Assembly: GCA_911728435.2 (NCBI GenBank)
Contig: OU452198.1
Span: forward strand, 29,231,902 to 29,295,901
DNA length: 64,000 nucleotides
Source: Apoderus coryli
Lineage: Eukaryota; Arthropoda; Insecta; Coleoptera; Attelabidae
Reading direction: 5' to 3'
Below the pieces are notes generated by a model that was not told the origin of the DNA, made no database searches, and saw nothing but the letters and a program-made list of their open reading frames with translations. Positions within the stretch are counted from its first letter, which is position 1; every line of letters starts with the position of its first letter. This document shows positions 22,460 to 32,999 of the stretch, one piece after another. The translations under genes and the position numbers were made by a program.

Positions 22460-22689
22460 AAACAAATGAATATGAAAATTATTTACTAATAAGCGCCAAA
22501 CAAAAAGATCTTAGAGAAATAACTTTCCTAAAAACATTTGAACAATCTCTCAAGAAAATCTATTGTGAGAAATTTTATAAGAGCACGTACGATCGGCTAG
22601 CAATGCAACAAAAATGTTGTGTAGGTATGATGTTATACGAGATTCCTGCAAAAGCAAAGACATGCAAATTCTCTCTAAAACTAATTTAA
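22460..22689 (+). CDS. Candidate terminal exon, unrecognised (speculative)
   Basis: A 76-codon stop-free stretch follows TTTTCAAAATTGCAG, an acceptor-like site ending at 22459, and ends with TAA at 22687-22689. It reads ETNEYENYLLISAKQKDLRE and later KTFEQSLKKIYCEKFYK, a charged, protein-like composition with little low complexity, unlike most frames here. There is no start codon until late, as expected for an internal or last exon. I do not recognise the protein. Stretches of this length also occur by chance in this much AT-rich DNA, and no neighbouring exon was found. Confidence 0.25.
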
Positions 22690-23261
22690 AACTTCTACAA
22701 TCGATATAGAATCTGACACAGATAAAATGTAATTTTAAATTTTACGTTTTTTTGCGTTGGGTTCAAATGTTTTATACATTCGATTTATTTCGCTTACATA
22801 CTGTCATCCAAAGTACGCAATCATGCTTTCATAATTTCCAAGCCGGATCTATAACTATTTATATGGAAATATTTATACGAATATCCTAGCCGGATGAATA
22901 ATTCGGTTTACTGTAATGGGAAAATTACTGCCTCTCGCACAGGAAATCCGCTTGTCGGTTGGTTAAGTTGCCGTTCTGTTTTTTGTGTTGCTCGATGCAG
23001 GTGCATACTTGTATACGTAAAACGAAGTTTAGATATTTTTTAAACGTGTCCCGACAGCTTACAGTTACGAAGTTTTGAACAATTTGAATGAAAATTAAGT
23101 TTTTCTTTCATAACTTTAATGGTGCTTGTTTATGAAAAACAGTAGCGGAACTCATATCAAGTTAGTGTTGTACAATGTATTTATTTTTCAACAGGAAATT
23201 GGTTATCTTAGAGAAATTACTATTTCAGAAAGGAAATATTTGCTAATAATAACTATTTAAA
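22690..23261. other. No gene seen
   Basis: AT-rich spacer without a supported feature. Confidence 0.5.
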
Positions 23262-23375
23262 AAAATTATTATTATTATTATTAGTCGTAAAACAGTAAAC
23301 GGTAAAACCGATGAAACTGTTGCTCAGTTCCTAATTTGAGGTTTTTGAAATATTGATGTCATCCTCACTAATCTT

Positions 23376-24254
23376 CTATAGCGAGTAGTGGACCAACTGA
23401 TCGCCATGGTCCTCCATGAAATTGTCCAGCCTGTTCTTAAAGCTGTCAACCGTTTGCGCCATTATCACCTCTTCAGGTAATGAATTCCATGCATATCCAA
23501 CTCTGTTTGTTATAAAATTCTTCCGAGGAAGTCTAGCACATCTCTCCTTGTCAAGTTTCTTACTATTGCCACGCAGATTAGGATTTCTAGCAGGATGAAA
23601 TACATCGAGATCCACCGAGTAGTAGCCACTAAGTATCTTGTATGTTTGAATTAGATCGCCTCGTTGTCGTCGATCATAAAGACATGTCAAATTTAAAAGC
23701 CTCAATCTCTCCTCATATGGTATATGGCTAAGGGCATGAGGTAGCTTAGTGAATCTCCTCTGAACCCTTTCCAATGCCTCTATGTCCTTAATGAAGTAGG
23801 GGGACCAAACGCTGTTGGCATATTCCAATAGTGGTCTGACATACAATTTATACAATTGCAATATTGGAGAGTTTGATCTCGATTTGAAAGCCTTTTGTAT
23901 CAGATACCACAGTCTATTAGCTTTCTTCACTGTGGCGGAAATATGGGCCTCCCACTTCAAATCCGCTGTTACTATGACACCAAGATCCTTCTGCTGATTT
24001 ACAGATTTAACGGCATTTCCATTGATGAAATATGGAGTCCTGGGATTATTAGCTCCGATGTGTAGTACCTGGCACTTCTCCAAATTCAAGTTCATCAACC
24101 AAACCGCCGACCAGGACACTACCCCATCAATGTCGATCTGGAACTCATTTTTGTCTCGCAGTGGGTTACAAAACAATTTGGTGTCATCAGCAAAGAAGCT
24201 CATGTTTGACGTGATGGTTCTTGTTAAGTCTGATATATATGCCAGAAAAAGCAA
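23376..24254 (-). pseudogene. LINE reverse transcriptase, catalytic C-terminal part
   Basis: A 292-codon frame that continues the RT. The catalytic FADD is intact at residues 21-24 (FFADDTKLF), followed by LNLEKCQVLHIG, KDLGVIVTADLKW and the LYVRPLLEYANSVWSP block. The C-terminal region contains CLYDRRQRGDLIQTYKIL, typical of CR1-type ORF2 ends, and NRVGYAWNSLPEEVI before the stop. The apparent start is simply the frame's first Met within RT. The frame break upstream, not the catalytic residues, inactivates this copy. Confidence 0.85.
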
Positions 24255-25210
24255 TGGCCCCAGTACGGGACACCACTCAAGACCGGCAATTTAGCGGATA
24301 ATGCACCATTCGCTCTAACCTGGAAAATTCTTTTTGCAAGAAACATCTCAATCCATCTCAGGAGTGCCCCCCGCACGCCGTAATGCTCCAATTTCAGCAA
24401 CAAACGAGCAAATGGCACTCTGTCGAATGCTTTCTCAAAATCCAGATACAACACATCCGTAGGCTGACCAACATCATTATGGCTGGTCCACACATTGAGG
24501 CACTCCAGAAGATTCGACTCCACCGACCTCTTGGGCATAAACCCATGTTGTTCATTGGGAATAATATTTGATTCAACTAGAAATGAAGTCATATTTCTGG
24601 TAATGACTTTCTCCATGCATTTACAAAGTGCGCAGGTCAAACTAATAGGTCGATAATTTTCTGCAGCGAACTTGTCACCCTTTTTAAATATAGGTATCAC
24701 GACAGCAGACAACCATTCCTCCGGTAGAGTGCCTATGTTGATGCATTTTTGCATTGACGTGGCCAATGGTCGTAATAATGATTCAATGCATCTCTGAAGA
24801 AACATCGGAGGAATTTCGTCCGGGCCAGGACTCGAGTCTTGCTTCAAACCCGCTACTGCCTCCTTTATATCGGCGGTTATAAAATTAACGGTTGTTAATG
24901 ACTGCCTGTTTTTGGTAGACTGGGGTAATACAGGTAAATTGTCCCTCGAGTCGTCGGTAAAAACACTACTGAACTGGTTAGCGAATGCATTGGCTATGTC
25001 AATTGGCCTAGTTATTGGTTCACCCGTAGTTTTTGCTTTCAGAGAGAAACTAGAAACGTTAGAATTTAGTGACCGTTTATTATAAGCATAGAATTTCTTA
25101 TTGCTACTCGCCGCCATTTCACTTTCATACCGACATCTAGCCTCCGATATCATTGTCTTTAGTTTATTGTTTTGCTGCCTATACAACAAATAGCTCGCGT
25201 CCGTTCTCAA
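24224..25210 (-). pseudogene. LINE reverse transcriptase, N-terminal and middle part
   Basis: A 328-codon frame. After a basic linker (YLLYRQQNNKLK) the RT shows DSSPGPDEIPP, GTLPEEWLSAVVIPIFKKGD, ENYRPISLT, EQHGFMPKRS and motif A, VLYLDFEKAFDRVP. The frame is lost at SGVP, where the normal QGS of the GVPQGS motif is deleted together with a frame change; the following VLGPLLF-like residues are found in the next frame. The group is CR1/L2/Rex1-like by these motifs. The real protein was continuous with the endonuclease upstream and the next frame downstream. Confidence 0.85.
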
Positions 25211-25830
25211 CCGTCTGTACTTGTGCCAGAGTCTCCTCTTTCTTTGTATTTCCGTTGATCCACGGCTTCTGCGTGTTTACCCTGCGGGGGCAGACTGGTA
25301 CGTACTTCTGGATAGCCTCTTGAATAGCTCCGAGACATATTTCGATGTCATCAGTATCTTGCAAACTGCGGGACAAAAAATCATTTATTGATACATAATC
25401 CGCCTTCCAGAAGTTACGCTTTTGTACAACCCTCGTGTTCCCAACAACGACAGTGAACTGAACATAAAGTTTAATAACAACATGGTCACTCAGACCCAAC
25501 GGTGCTTCATGAATTATTTTGTGTACAAGTTTTTTGTCGGATATCATCACCAAATCCAGCAACGAACTTTGCTCATTTCTGATTAATGATTTGAGTCAGA
25601 TGACTTTCCCTGATGTAATTAAGAAAATCCTCCGCAGAGGAGTCATTCTGCCTCAAGGTCAGTGTCGTCCAGTCAATTTCAGGATAGTTGAAATCCCCAA
25701 AAATGATAGTAGGGATGACAGACGATGAAAAATTGGAAATCGCCCCCATAAGATTCTTGCTATCCGTGACTGACGTTGATTTTGGCTGTTGTATACTACA
25801 GAGTGGTTAATTAAATTAAAGGATCTTATT
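25179..25830 (-). pseudogene. LINE apurinic-type endonuclease, C-terminal part
   Basis: This is the end of the exonuclease-endonuclease-phosphatase domain that nicks target DNA. From about 25790 the minus strand reads IIFGDFNYPEIDW (catalytic Asp/Asn motif) and then SSAEDFLNYIRESHLTQIIN. A one-base shift near 25590 moves the frame to EQSSLLDLVMISD and GLSDHVVIKL, whose SDH is the last catalytic His motif of the family. Then comes a linker with PWINGNTKK, where a second shift at about 25200 leads into the RT frame. The first catalytic motifs (N, E) are missing with the truncated 5' end. Confidence 0.8.
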
Positions 25831-26025
25831 AGAAGAGTATGTAGAAGCATAAATATGCTTAGTAATAAATTATTTGGAAAATTATTCTATCGATTGTTCA
25901 ATTATCGCGGGGCAGCGCATCATACCTGCATTGTGATTTAAATGTTAAACTGGTGCAACCTATTAATACAGTCCATCAGTTAACCATTGCATTTACTATA
26001 CAACACTATTAGTATTTATTATATA

Positions 26026-26785
26026 CAGGGTGTTTCAAAAATAAGCGGTATTATTTGAGGGGGTGATTTCCCAGTTCATTTTATGAAAAAAAGTTCCCAT
26101 AAACATATGTCCGGAAAAGCATTGTTTCCAAGATAAAGGTGATAATTTTTTTTGTGTAAATAACGATTTTTTTCAATTAAGTCATCTCTCCTTACCGATT
26201 TCTTTGAAATTGGGCAGCGTTGTTGTTAGAAATAGGGAGCTCATATGGCCCTAACTAGATCAAAATTATTTAGTCCAGTGGCGTTAGGGGGCAACTTATT
26301 ACGAAATATTGACTACTGACTGTAATATAATTTCGATCTTGTATTGAGATAAAGCTACTAAAACTACAACTTTGTTTATATCTTTCTTTATGTTGCTTCA
26401 TTTGCTAGATAAAAATTTAAAACATAGTTGAACATACCAAAAATATTTGCGTATAATTGGACTAAAAATCAGTGTTGTTATTTCACAGCGCCAATCATCA
26501 CTGTCAAATTTGTTGAAGTCCGTTAATATGAATCACTATGCAAATGCCGATATGACCAACGTGCACTTCATTTTCAACATCAGTTCTCGTTGAACGTTTG
26601 GATTGGAATTGTGGGTGACTGCTTAACTGGAGCCGTATTTCTACCAAGAAGACTTACCGGAGAGGTATATCGTGACTTACTCGAATACACGGTTCCTAGA
26701 TTTCTGGAAAACGTACCACTGGCAATAAGAAATGCAATGTGGTTTATGCACGATACTGGATTTTTTATGCAGGCCACCTGAAGAC
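26026..26785 (+). mobile_element. IS630/Tc1-like transposon, 5' end plus transposase fragment
   Basis: Begins with a terminal motif CAGGGTGTTTC at 26026 and a leader containing AAAAAAAGTTCCCAT, a word also present in the TIR of the MITE at 46810. At 26545-26785 the plus strand encodes a transposase segment, HFQHQFSLNVWIGIVGD then LPRRLTGEVYRDLLE and IRNAMWFMHDTG. This is the IS630-Tc1-mariner core where MWFMHDGA holds the second catalytic Asp; here the Asp remains but homology ends at once. The region 26270-26540 between them is eroded. The 63-codon plus frame at 26590-26781 is the real one; the overlapping minus frame is a shadow. Confidence 0.65.
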
Positions 26786-26791
26786 CTTAGT

Positions 26792-27250
26792 TTACGCTAC
26801 TCTTGTGGAAAATGTAGTGGATCTAAGAAAACGCATCATTGCTTGGGTTTCAATTAAAATCTTATGTGCTGAATATAAAGCACTCCAAACCGAAGAATAG
26901 TACTGAAGTTTCGTGCGGCCATTTGAGTTATATAAAGATAGTAACGAGTGAATGTTATTAAAATTTCGACAGTTTCTGATAATAAAACCATAAGCCTTAC
27001 TCGCCTCGAACGTCTTAATATTGGTGTGTTCAGCGAATGCCAACCTAGCATCAAAGACGCCTCGCAAATCCGTAACAGTACGAGTATTAGCTCGTGCAAT
27101 CGGAGTCCGACCCACATGATAGATATGGTTATAAGGCTCTATTTGTTCTGTGTAAACAACATACCTATTCACATTTCGAGGCATTCAAACATATTGTTTG
27201 GTAAATTGATCTGTAACAGCGCGGTGTCGGTAAGGGGAATGCAGTTGTCA
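26792..27250 (-). pseudogene. LINE RT C-terminal fragment
   Basis: The minus strand reads DTALLQINL (out of frame near 27230), then in a 130-codon frame VTDLRGVFDARLAFAEH, KAYGFIIRNCRNF and KLQYYSSVWSALYSAHKI. This is the jockey/CR1-group region after the FADD motif (family form: V-x-DLGV-x-FD, KA-x-G-x-I-x-RN, S-x-LEY-x-S-x-VWSP). It ends at the junction with the Tc1-like fragment. It may belong with the RT fragment at 28790-29010, separated by 1.5 kb of unrelated sequence. Confidence 0.65.
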
Positions 27251-27259
27251 TAAAACATA

Positions 27260-28785
27260 GCTGATTTCATTCATAAAATTTCCAGCGGCGTGCGTTGTAA
27301 AAGTTTAGTAATAATTAATAAACATTTATGTGTTACTAAAAAATTAAAATTAATGAAAAGTTCTTCACGTGTTTGGTAAAAGCACCTACTGATATTAAGC
27401 TATAACACCCAAGAAGTATTTTATTTATTTATTTTACTTTAAATATGTACTAATGTTTGCATACCAAAAATGAAATAAAACTTTCTTATAAAAAACAAGA
27501 ACATTCTAAAGCAACTTAACGAAATAAATTAAATACTTTGGAAATATTGCTTGAATTAAACAACAAAATCTAAAACAACAATTAATATATCTTGGATCTT
27601 TTTGTTGCTTTAAGTCACGTTTAGAAACTATAATTAACTGTTTTCAATATGTCGATGAAATATAACGATTATAATTAGTATTACTTTATAGAAGGTGGCA
27701 ATCTGTTAGATTTCCTCAACTTGAGCATCATCATTATCATCAGTCTCGCTGTCGTCATCTTGTCCTAAAGTTATTATAATGTGCTCAATTTCCTCCAAAA
27801 TTCTTCTTCCAACTCCTTAACATGTCGGCAAAAACTATTCCAATCATTACTGGATATTAAGAACTTCTTTTAATGTAGTTAGGTTGAAATCGGGTTGTAT
27901 GCGGGGTTCTTATATATTTAATTTAAGTTTTGCGTAAGTTAACTCTATTGGGTTTCACTCGCACATAAATATACGGAGGCGTTCCAAGAAAGGTTTTTTT
28001 TAAATCGAATTACCCTGATTTTTTTAGCCATTAAAATTGCATATTTTTGTTCCTTTTAAATGATATACGAGACTTAATAGTTTTAGTTTTAGAAATATCA
28101 AAAATCGAAAGCGGTATTGAAAAATTTATTGTTACGAGGATTTTTGGACACTCTGTAATTTTGGTATAGTGTTAACTTCTGTCAAGATTATGTTGTTAAT
28201 CTTTAAAATACCAAAATTCTAAGTAGATTCAATAAACATTTCCAGTTTTGATGCCTTAATAAACAACAAACAATGTGTAAGCTTATATTTCTACAAGAAC
28301 AAAGGAAAATTCTTATGAACCTAAAACACTAAAGTAACAGAATACGAAATATACAATAATAATTTGATATAATATTTGATAATATTGCAACTCATACACG
28401 ACAACAAAAGTATAAATAATAACACCACTCTGCCACTGGCTGATTCAATATTACTACGAGGGGCGACAACAATTGCGGGGAAGAACTCAGTTTCCACCAA
28501 TTGCGACTTGTATACCCGCATGGCGAGGGTCTACGCACCAATTAGGATCATTCAGCGGCGTCTAACCATCTATTTCGCGTGGTATTGCCGATTTTACAGA
28601 AGATCGTAAATTCTTTTCCCATTTTAATATTCTGTGGTAAAAATTTCATCACTTAAAAATGCTGAGCGTTTTTCATTATAATTATTTGTAATTGTAAAAA
28701 ATCGATTTTCACATTAATACGACTTCTTTTCTAGAACTAGTGATTTTTTTTAGTTAAATTTGGCAATATAGGATATGTTTGTCCG
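27260..28785. other. AT-rich, no gene seen
   Basis: Frames at 28321-28609 overlap on both strands around a less AT-rich patch (28430-28570) that looks like eroded coding DNA, but I do not recognise it. Confidence 0.45.
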
Positions 28786-28789
28786 CATT

Positions 28790-29010
28790 CCTTTCGTTGT
28801 CACAGATTCGTTTGCCAAGCAATACATACCTATTTAAACTACACCAGTCCGGTATAACATTTAGATTCGACATGTACATTTTAATATCTTCCGCAAACAT
28901 GAATTTACGTTCGATCCCTGAGGAACACCCGATGTTGCCAAGTAAGCCTTTGATTGAAATCCACTATAAAAAACATATTGGACTCGGTTGCTTACATAGG
29001 AAAATAACAA
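28790..29010 (-). pseudogene. LINE RT fragment around motifs B and C
   Basis: The minus strand reads SYVSNRVQYVFYSGFQ, then YLATSGVPQGS (motif B), and after a deletion and frame change FMFAEDIKMY where FADD would be, followed by DWC-x2-N. Thus both a deletion of about 20 codons and a D-to-E change hit the active site. The plus-strand 92-codon frame here is its shadow. Likely jockey/CR1 group. Confidence 0.65.
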
Positions 29011-29019
29011 AATGGTTTA

Positions 29020-30235
29020 CATGTTTTCTAGTCGACATCGAGAACCGATCTGCCTAATTTTCTGAACATTAATTTACTGAAATTTGTCACATCTGTGCTC
29101 CTGAAATATGTGGACTTGTAAACATTTGCTCGAAACATGGAAACCCCTAATCTATAGTAGGTACTGCTATTATATTACAAAATTTTATACAACTATATTA
29201 CGTGAGTAAAACTCATCAACATGAGTTTAAAAAACATATTTTCATAAAAATGTGCAACACGAAATTGTTGGTCGCTACCATATAACGGATTGAGAGGAAA
29301 TTTTAAAATTCTAGATGACACGCTTATATTATATAAAAACTATAATCAAACATCTGATCATCAAACCTGTCGTTCTTGTACTAATGGCTGCTAAGATATA
29401 AAGTAAAAGCTGTTATCAACAGCGCTTACACAAGAAAGTTATGTAATATTATACGTTTCGAAGAAAGTTATAAGTCGTAGTTCTTAGAATGATGATATTA
29501 ATTGATGTATGGCTTCGCATCATAGTAATTTCCAACTCATGGCATACAGAGACTTAACAATTTGTTTTTAAATTTCTGTTCAAACATTTGTTATGTAAAC
29601 TTACTATGTTGTAGTAAATAAATTCTTTGAAGAAAAACGGTATAACGTTGCAGTTACTCATAAACCCAATTGGCTGAATTTAATGTTCGTCTTTAGGCAG
29701 TGATTTTATGTAATTCCATGGGAATTCCCGCATACTATTTTGCGTGACAATACTTCTTGTACTGTCTCGGATCGGTCTAGTATATTTTGTGAAAACAACT
29801 CAATAATACCAACAAAATAGAGGTATTGATTTTGTACATTTATGTAATACGAATTCTGTATATAGTTTGATAAGTAAAACATTTCGGCGACTTGATCAAC
29901 CAACCGGGTAACTAAATTGATTTTATTTGAATATTGAAGCGGTTCAGTATTATTATTAATACTGAACAGCTTGATTAGAATGAAAATGTAGACTTACCTC
30001 TGAAAGGCCATAGTTACATCTAGGTACAGCGACAATACAAAATAGAACACATTATAAAAATCATACTAGGTGAACAATATCTATTACGTTAAATCACCAT
30101 ATAGGATCGATGTTTAAAATCTTAAAATTGAAACGGTTATTGATAAGATTCTCTAAATATCGGGAAATAAAGTGATAGTGTAAAAAGAATAAAACATATT
30201 GAAGGAATTTTATACTTATTTCACTGGCTTACGCT
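29020..30235. other. AT-rich, no gene seen; small hairpin at 29942-29967
   Basis: The only structure I see is GTTCAGTATT / AATACTGAAC, a 10-bp inverted repeat around a 6-base centre at about 29942-29967. Confidence 0.45.
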
Positions 30236-30755
30236 TACTTATAGTTACCCGTTGCTAGTCATTTGCGGTGTAGGTACAGGCGTCCTGTGCTAGGATCCGA
30301 GACTGAGTGATGCACTGTATCTTTCTTTATCGGACCACGGCAATGTGGCACTGGTATTCGATAGCTGACTTGATCCTACGAAACGTTACTGTTCAAGTTT
30401 GCTCAAGGTTTCAATGGCGAACCAAGCCTAACAATAGAACTGCGGGAGAGAGGGCCCCACTAGGCAGAGCTACTAGCGGCCTCTCTGTTGGTGTCGGCCT
30501 CGCAGGGGCAATCGGTTCGTTTTTTAGGAGACCCCTGGGTGACAGTGAGAGTTGCTTTCATGTGCATATCCCTTGAGAGGGAGCATGAATCGTGACGGTC
30601 GCTTGAGGTGTAGGAGTCAGATGACCCTCATTCCAGTATCAGAGACATGTAATGTGCAGTGTAACCCGCCGGTCATGTAGCTGAGCGATCGTTTGGGGTT
30701 AGCGGGGATGTGGTGAATACGTCTTTAGTATCCAAGAATAACGTCACTTGGGCCG

Positions 30756-31366
30756 GTGCCATCACAGAAAGCATATACTCTGAACATTCGAGTTGTAGAC
30801 CCTGGCGTCGATTCCGATGGTAAAGGCATAACGCAACAAGGAGAAGACGAGGTTATACTAGTGGAGGAAGAAGTAACAATGGAAGAGATTGTGGAACCTC
30901 CACCATTTTGGACAAGCTCCGATGTAAAATGTTGTCAGCTGAGAAGTAACCTATTATTAGATGTCGTGCGGGGTGTGATAGAAATGAGAGCTTGTCACAC
31001 GTTTTACAAAAGTGTCCATCTGCGCACTGGCCTCGTGTTAAAAGACACGATCATATCGTGAGCCAGTTTCGTAAGATTGGTATTTCGAAGGGTTGGGTGG
31101 TCGAAGTCGAGCCTACGGTGCGATTCAGGAATGGCCTATTACTTAAGCCTGATTTAGTCATGGTCAGAGGCAGCGAAGCAGTAGTGGCAGAGGTAGCAAT
31201 CTCTTGGGAGGGCACTGATAGTCCTGGTGTCGCACATCACAATAAACTGGCTATTTATGGGGAACAACACATCCTCGAGGCGATGACCCTGAGATATCCA
31301 GCGAAAGCAATCCCGATTGCTCCACTAGTCATCGGGCACGTGGAGAAGCTGACATTAGAGACCTAA
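30756..31366 (+). pseudogene. R2-type ORF C terminus: zinc knuckle and restriction-like endonuclease
   Basis: In one frame, VKCCQLRSNLLL matches the conserved QLRxNALPTKSR block before the R2 knuckle, then the frame is lost. In the next frame, starting upstream of the apparent start at 30992, the sequence reads RCRAGCDRNESLSHVLQKCP, the R2 C-C-H-C knuckle (cysteines about 30962, 30974; His and Cys following). Next come WPRVKRHDHIV and the endonuclease core GLLLKPDLVMV (catalytic PD), then VVAEVAISWEG (the D/E-x-K-like position) and HNKLAIYG. The TAA at 30947 and the frameshift kill the copy. The 5' piece (from 30756), rich in E and D, is unrecognised. This domain nicks 28S rDNA in R2 elements. 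Confidence 0.8.
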
Positions 31367-31783
31367 TATGCCGTACAATGTTAGGAAGTCACTTCATAAG
31401 GACGGTCCAGTAGTGCGCCATCGATCTGGAGGAACTTTATGTATAGTATAGGTCTGTGTCAGTTCATGCAGTATATTTTTTAAATTAAATTTTAAATTGT
31501 GTGCCGTCTCCAACTGGCAAATAATTTTATTTATATCATTTGTTACTTTCCTATCCGCCAGTTTAAATTTGTAGTGATTGTCCTGTTATCGGACTGAGTA
31601 GCCCCTTTAGGGTTGCTAACTCATTCCTTTTTTTGTATTAAAATCCGGATATACGGGCCCTTACGGTGGGGAATATGGCACTGTAAAAGCGCGACACAAT
31701 GATGACGAGGTGGCTATATGATGAAACATGTAGGCCGTTCTTGCTATGAGGCATAGCCTTTGGCTTACGACGCGCCACTCTGA
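31367..31783 (+). other. R2-type 3' UTR
   Basis: Non-coding stretch between the ORF stop and the 28S junction, of a length usual for R2 3' UTRs (which bind the R2 protein). It includes the paired-looking GAGTAGCCCCTTTAGGGTTG (31598) and ends ...CGACGCGCCACTCTGA. Confidence 0.6.
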
Positions 31784-31813
31784 CAGCCAAACGCCCCGTC
31801 ATCTAATTAGTGA
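31784..31813 (+). rRNA. 28S rDNA fragment: R2 insertion-site downstream flank (30 bp)
   Basis: AGCCAAACGCCCCGTCATCT then AATTAGTGA matches, from memory, the conserved 28S sequence immediately downstream of the R2 cleavage site with about 27 of 30 bases identical; the three changes are T to C. It begins at the exact R2 junction (the T of GG/TAGCC is C here) and stops after TAGTGA, where 28S would continue CGCGCATG; instead (TA)n follows. It is a tag carried or left by R2, not a working rRNA gene. Confidence 0.8.
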
Positions 31814-32272
31814 TATATATATAGAAAAAAGGCTAGGGCTTTAGTATAATAAGCACCCCTTACTTACACAGGTATTCGCATCTCACCACAATTTTATCTA
31901 AGTTCTGAAAGTACCATTGTGCGATCTCAAGTTCTTCATTCAAAATAAAAACAAATAATAATAAATTAAAATCAAAGACCACAAACAACAGCATAATATT
32001 GCTCAATAGGAGCTGGAGCGGACACCAGGGTCCCATAAGACTGTGCGCCTTCTATTGAGGTGTGTTTCTTATTTTTACGTTACTAGATTTAGTGTGGTTC
32101 GTTGGCTGGTGGTATCACTGAAATGCTGCGCTATTTGTCTTCCTTAATAGCGTTCGGCCACTTTTCTGTCACGTTAACAGCGTTATTTGACTGGGTATTG
32201 ACCTTAATGAGTGTTATCGTGTCCTAGTTGTTTTTAGCTTAGGCTAATTTCGGGACACGTCCCAGTTGAGCA
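31814..32272 (+). other. Spacer plus probable R2-type 5' UTR with stem-loop
   Basis: After (TA)n and AT-rich sequence, composition becomes balanced from about 32000. CTCAATAG (32002-32009) pairs perfectly with CTATTGAG (32052-32059), enclosing GGAC/GTCC. R2 5' UTRs start with a self-cleaving HDV-like ribozyme, and this could be its relic, but I could not build the double pseudoknot. No 28S upstream flank is visible. Confidence 0.4.
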
Positions 32273-32875
32273 ATGGAGGGGGAATACCTCTGCCAATGCG
32301 GTAAATCTTTTTCATCGCAGAACAATCTAAGGAGACATGAGAGACGGAATATATGTCAAAGCGTCCCGAGAGACCGCAACAATCAGTGCATACATTGTGA
32401 AAGTATTTTTGGCACGTACAGTGGTCTTCGCCTGCATATGAGGAGGGCCCATCCAGCCTAGTTCAATCTGTAACTCAAAAAGAGATACGAGGATGGACCA
32501 ACATGCAATTCCTGAAATAGTTTGAAATGAGATGGCCGACAATGTCCAGGGTGTGTGTAATGAGGCAGATCATGTAGTCGATATTGAGGGTATTCCTGAG
32601 GGGCTCGAAAATAAGGAACACGCAACTCACCAAACAACTGATGGTGATGTATTCTTTGAGAATATAGACGTGGCTAACTTTCAGCTGCGCGACCTGGATG
32701 AAGTCGAGGCTCGGGATCCGCTAAAAACATTTTTAGTACAATATTACCAGAACACCGCTAAGCTGGGGGATTGCCGACTGAACGATAGACCGTTTAACGG
32801 TGATAATGAACATCCTGACGTTGCGATAGTGTTGTCGGTTTTATCGCGAATCCCTTTGTAGTGTTCGGCGCTAGT
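32273..32875 (+). pseudogene. R2-type ORF N terminus: two C2H2 zinc fingers, then eroded
   Basis: The first 62 codons encode CQCGKSFSSQNNLRRHERRN (finger 1: C-x-C, H-x-R spacing imperfect) and CIHCESIFGTYSGLRLHMRR AH (finger 2: C-x2-C-x12-H-x4-H). Multi-finger N termini ending in RAHP then a hydrophilic linker are typical of R2 and related site-specific LINEs, where the fingers bind target DNA. A TAG at 32459-32461 follows AHPA, and a second stop lies soon after. A further 109-codon frame (32532-32861) in another phase, acidic and unrecognised, likely continues the linker. RT is absent. It lies 460 bp downstream of the R2 3' end in the same orientation. Confidence 0.65.
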
Positions 32876-32952
32876 CAATCAGTGAATCAGTTTGCATTGC
32901 ATTGAGACGCGAGCATTCGCTACGATGTGTTTTGATGAACTGAAGGTGTTGC

Positions 32953-32997
32953 TGTAATGTAATACTTGTATAGAGCTGTACAGAGCATTACATTACA
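32953..32997. repeat. Inverted repeat hairpin
   Basis: TGTAATGTAAT (32953-32963) and ATTACATTACA (32987-32997) are perfect inverses around 23 bases; AACTGAA and TTCAGTT extend the symmetry outside. Confidence 0.75.
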
Positions 32998-32999
32998 AC

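Larger units (their letters stand above)
23262..25830 (-). mobile_element. CR1/L2-group LINE, 5' truncated, best preserved in window
   Basis: On the minus strand the order is: end of an APE endonuclease (GDFNYPEIDW at about 25690), linker, RT, C-terminal domain, stop at 23376, short 3' UTR and a (TAA)n tail at 23269-23283. Its base composition is less AT-rich than the surroundings. At least three frameshifts break the ORF (about 25590, 25200 and 24260). The 5' end stops near 25830. Confidence 0.85.
30236..31783 (+). mobile_element. R2-type non-LTR retrotransposon, 3' part
   Basis: A locally GC-richer block. The coding end (30756-31366) carries the R2-type zinc knuckle and restriction-like endonuclease, followed by a 3' UTR of about 415 bp that stops exactly where 28S rDNA sequence begins (31784). 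The block at 30236-30755 has similar composition and probably belongs to the element, but I cannot place it (the 89-codon frame at 30307-30576 is unrecognised). RT motifs are absent, so a large internal deletion is likely. Confidence 0.75.

Noticed and set aside
31784..31813. Part of a working 28S rRNA gene
   Set aside because: Homology is only 30 bp and stops abruptly; no further rRNA sequence follows.
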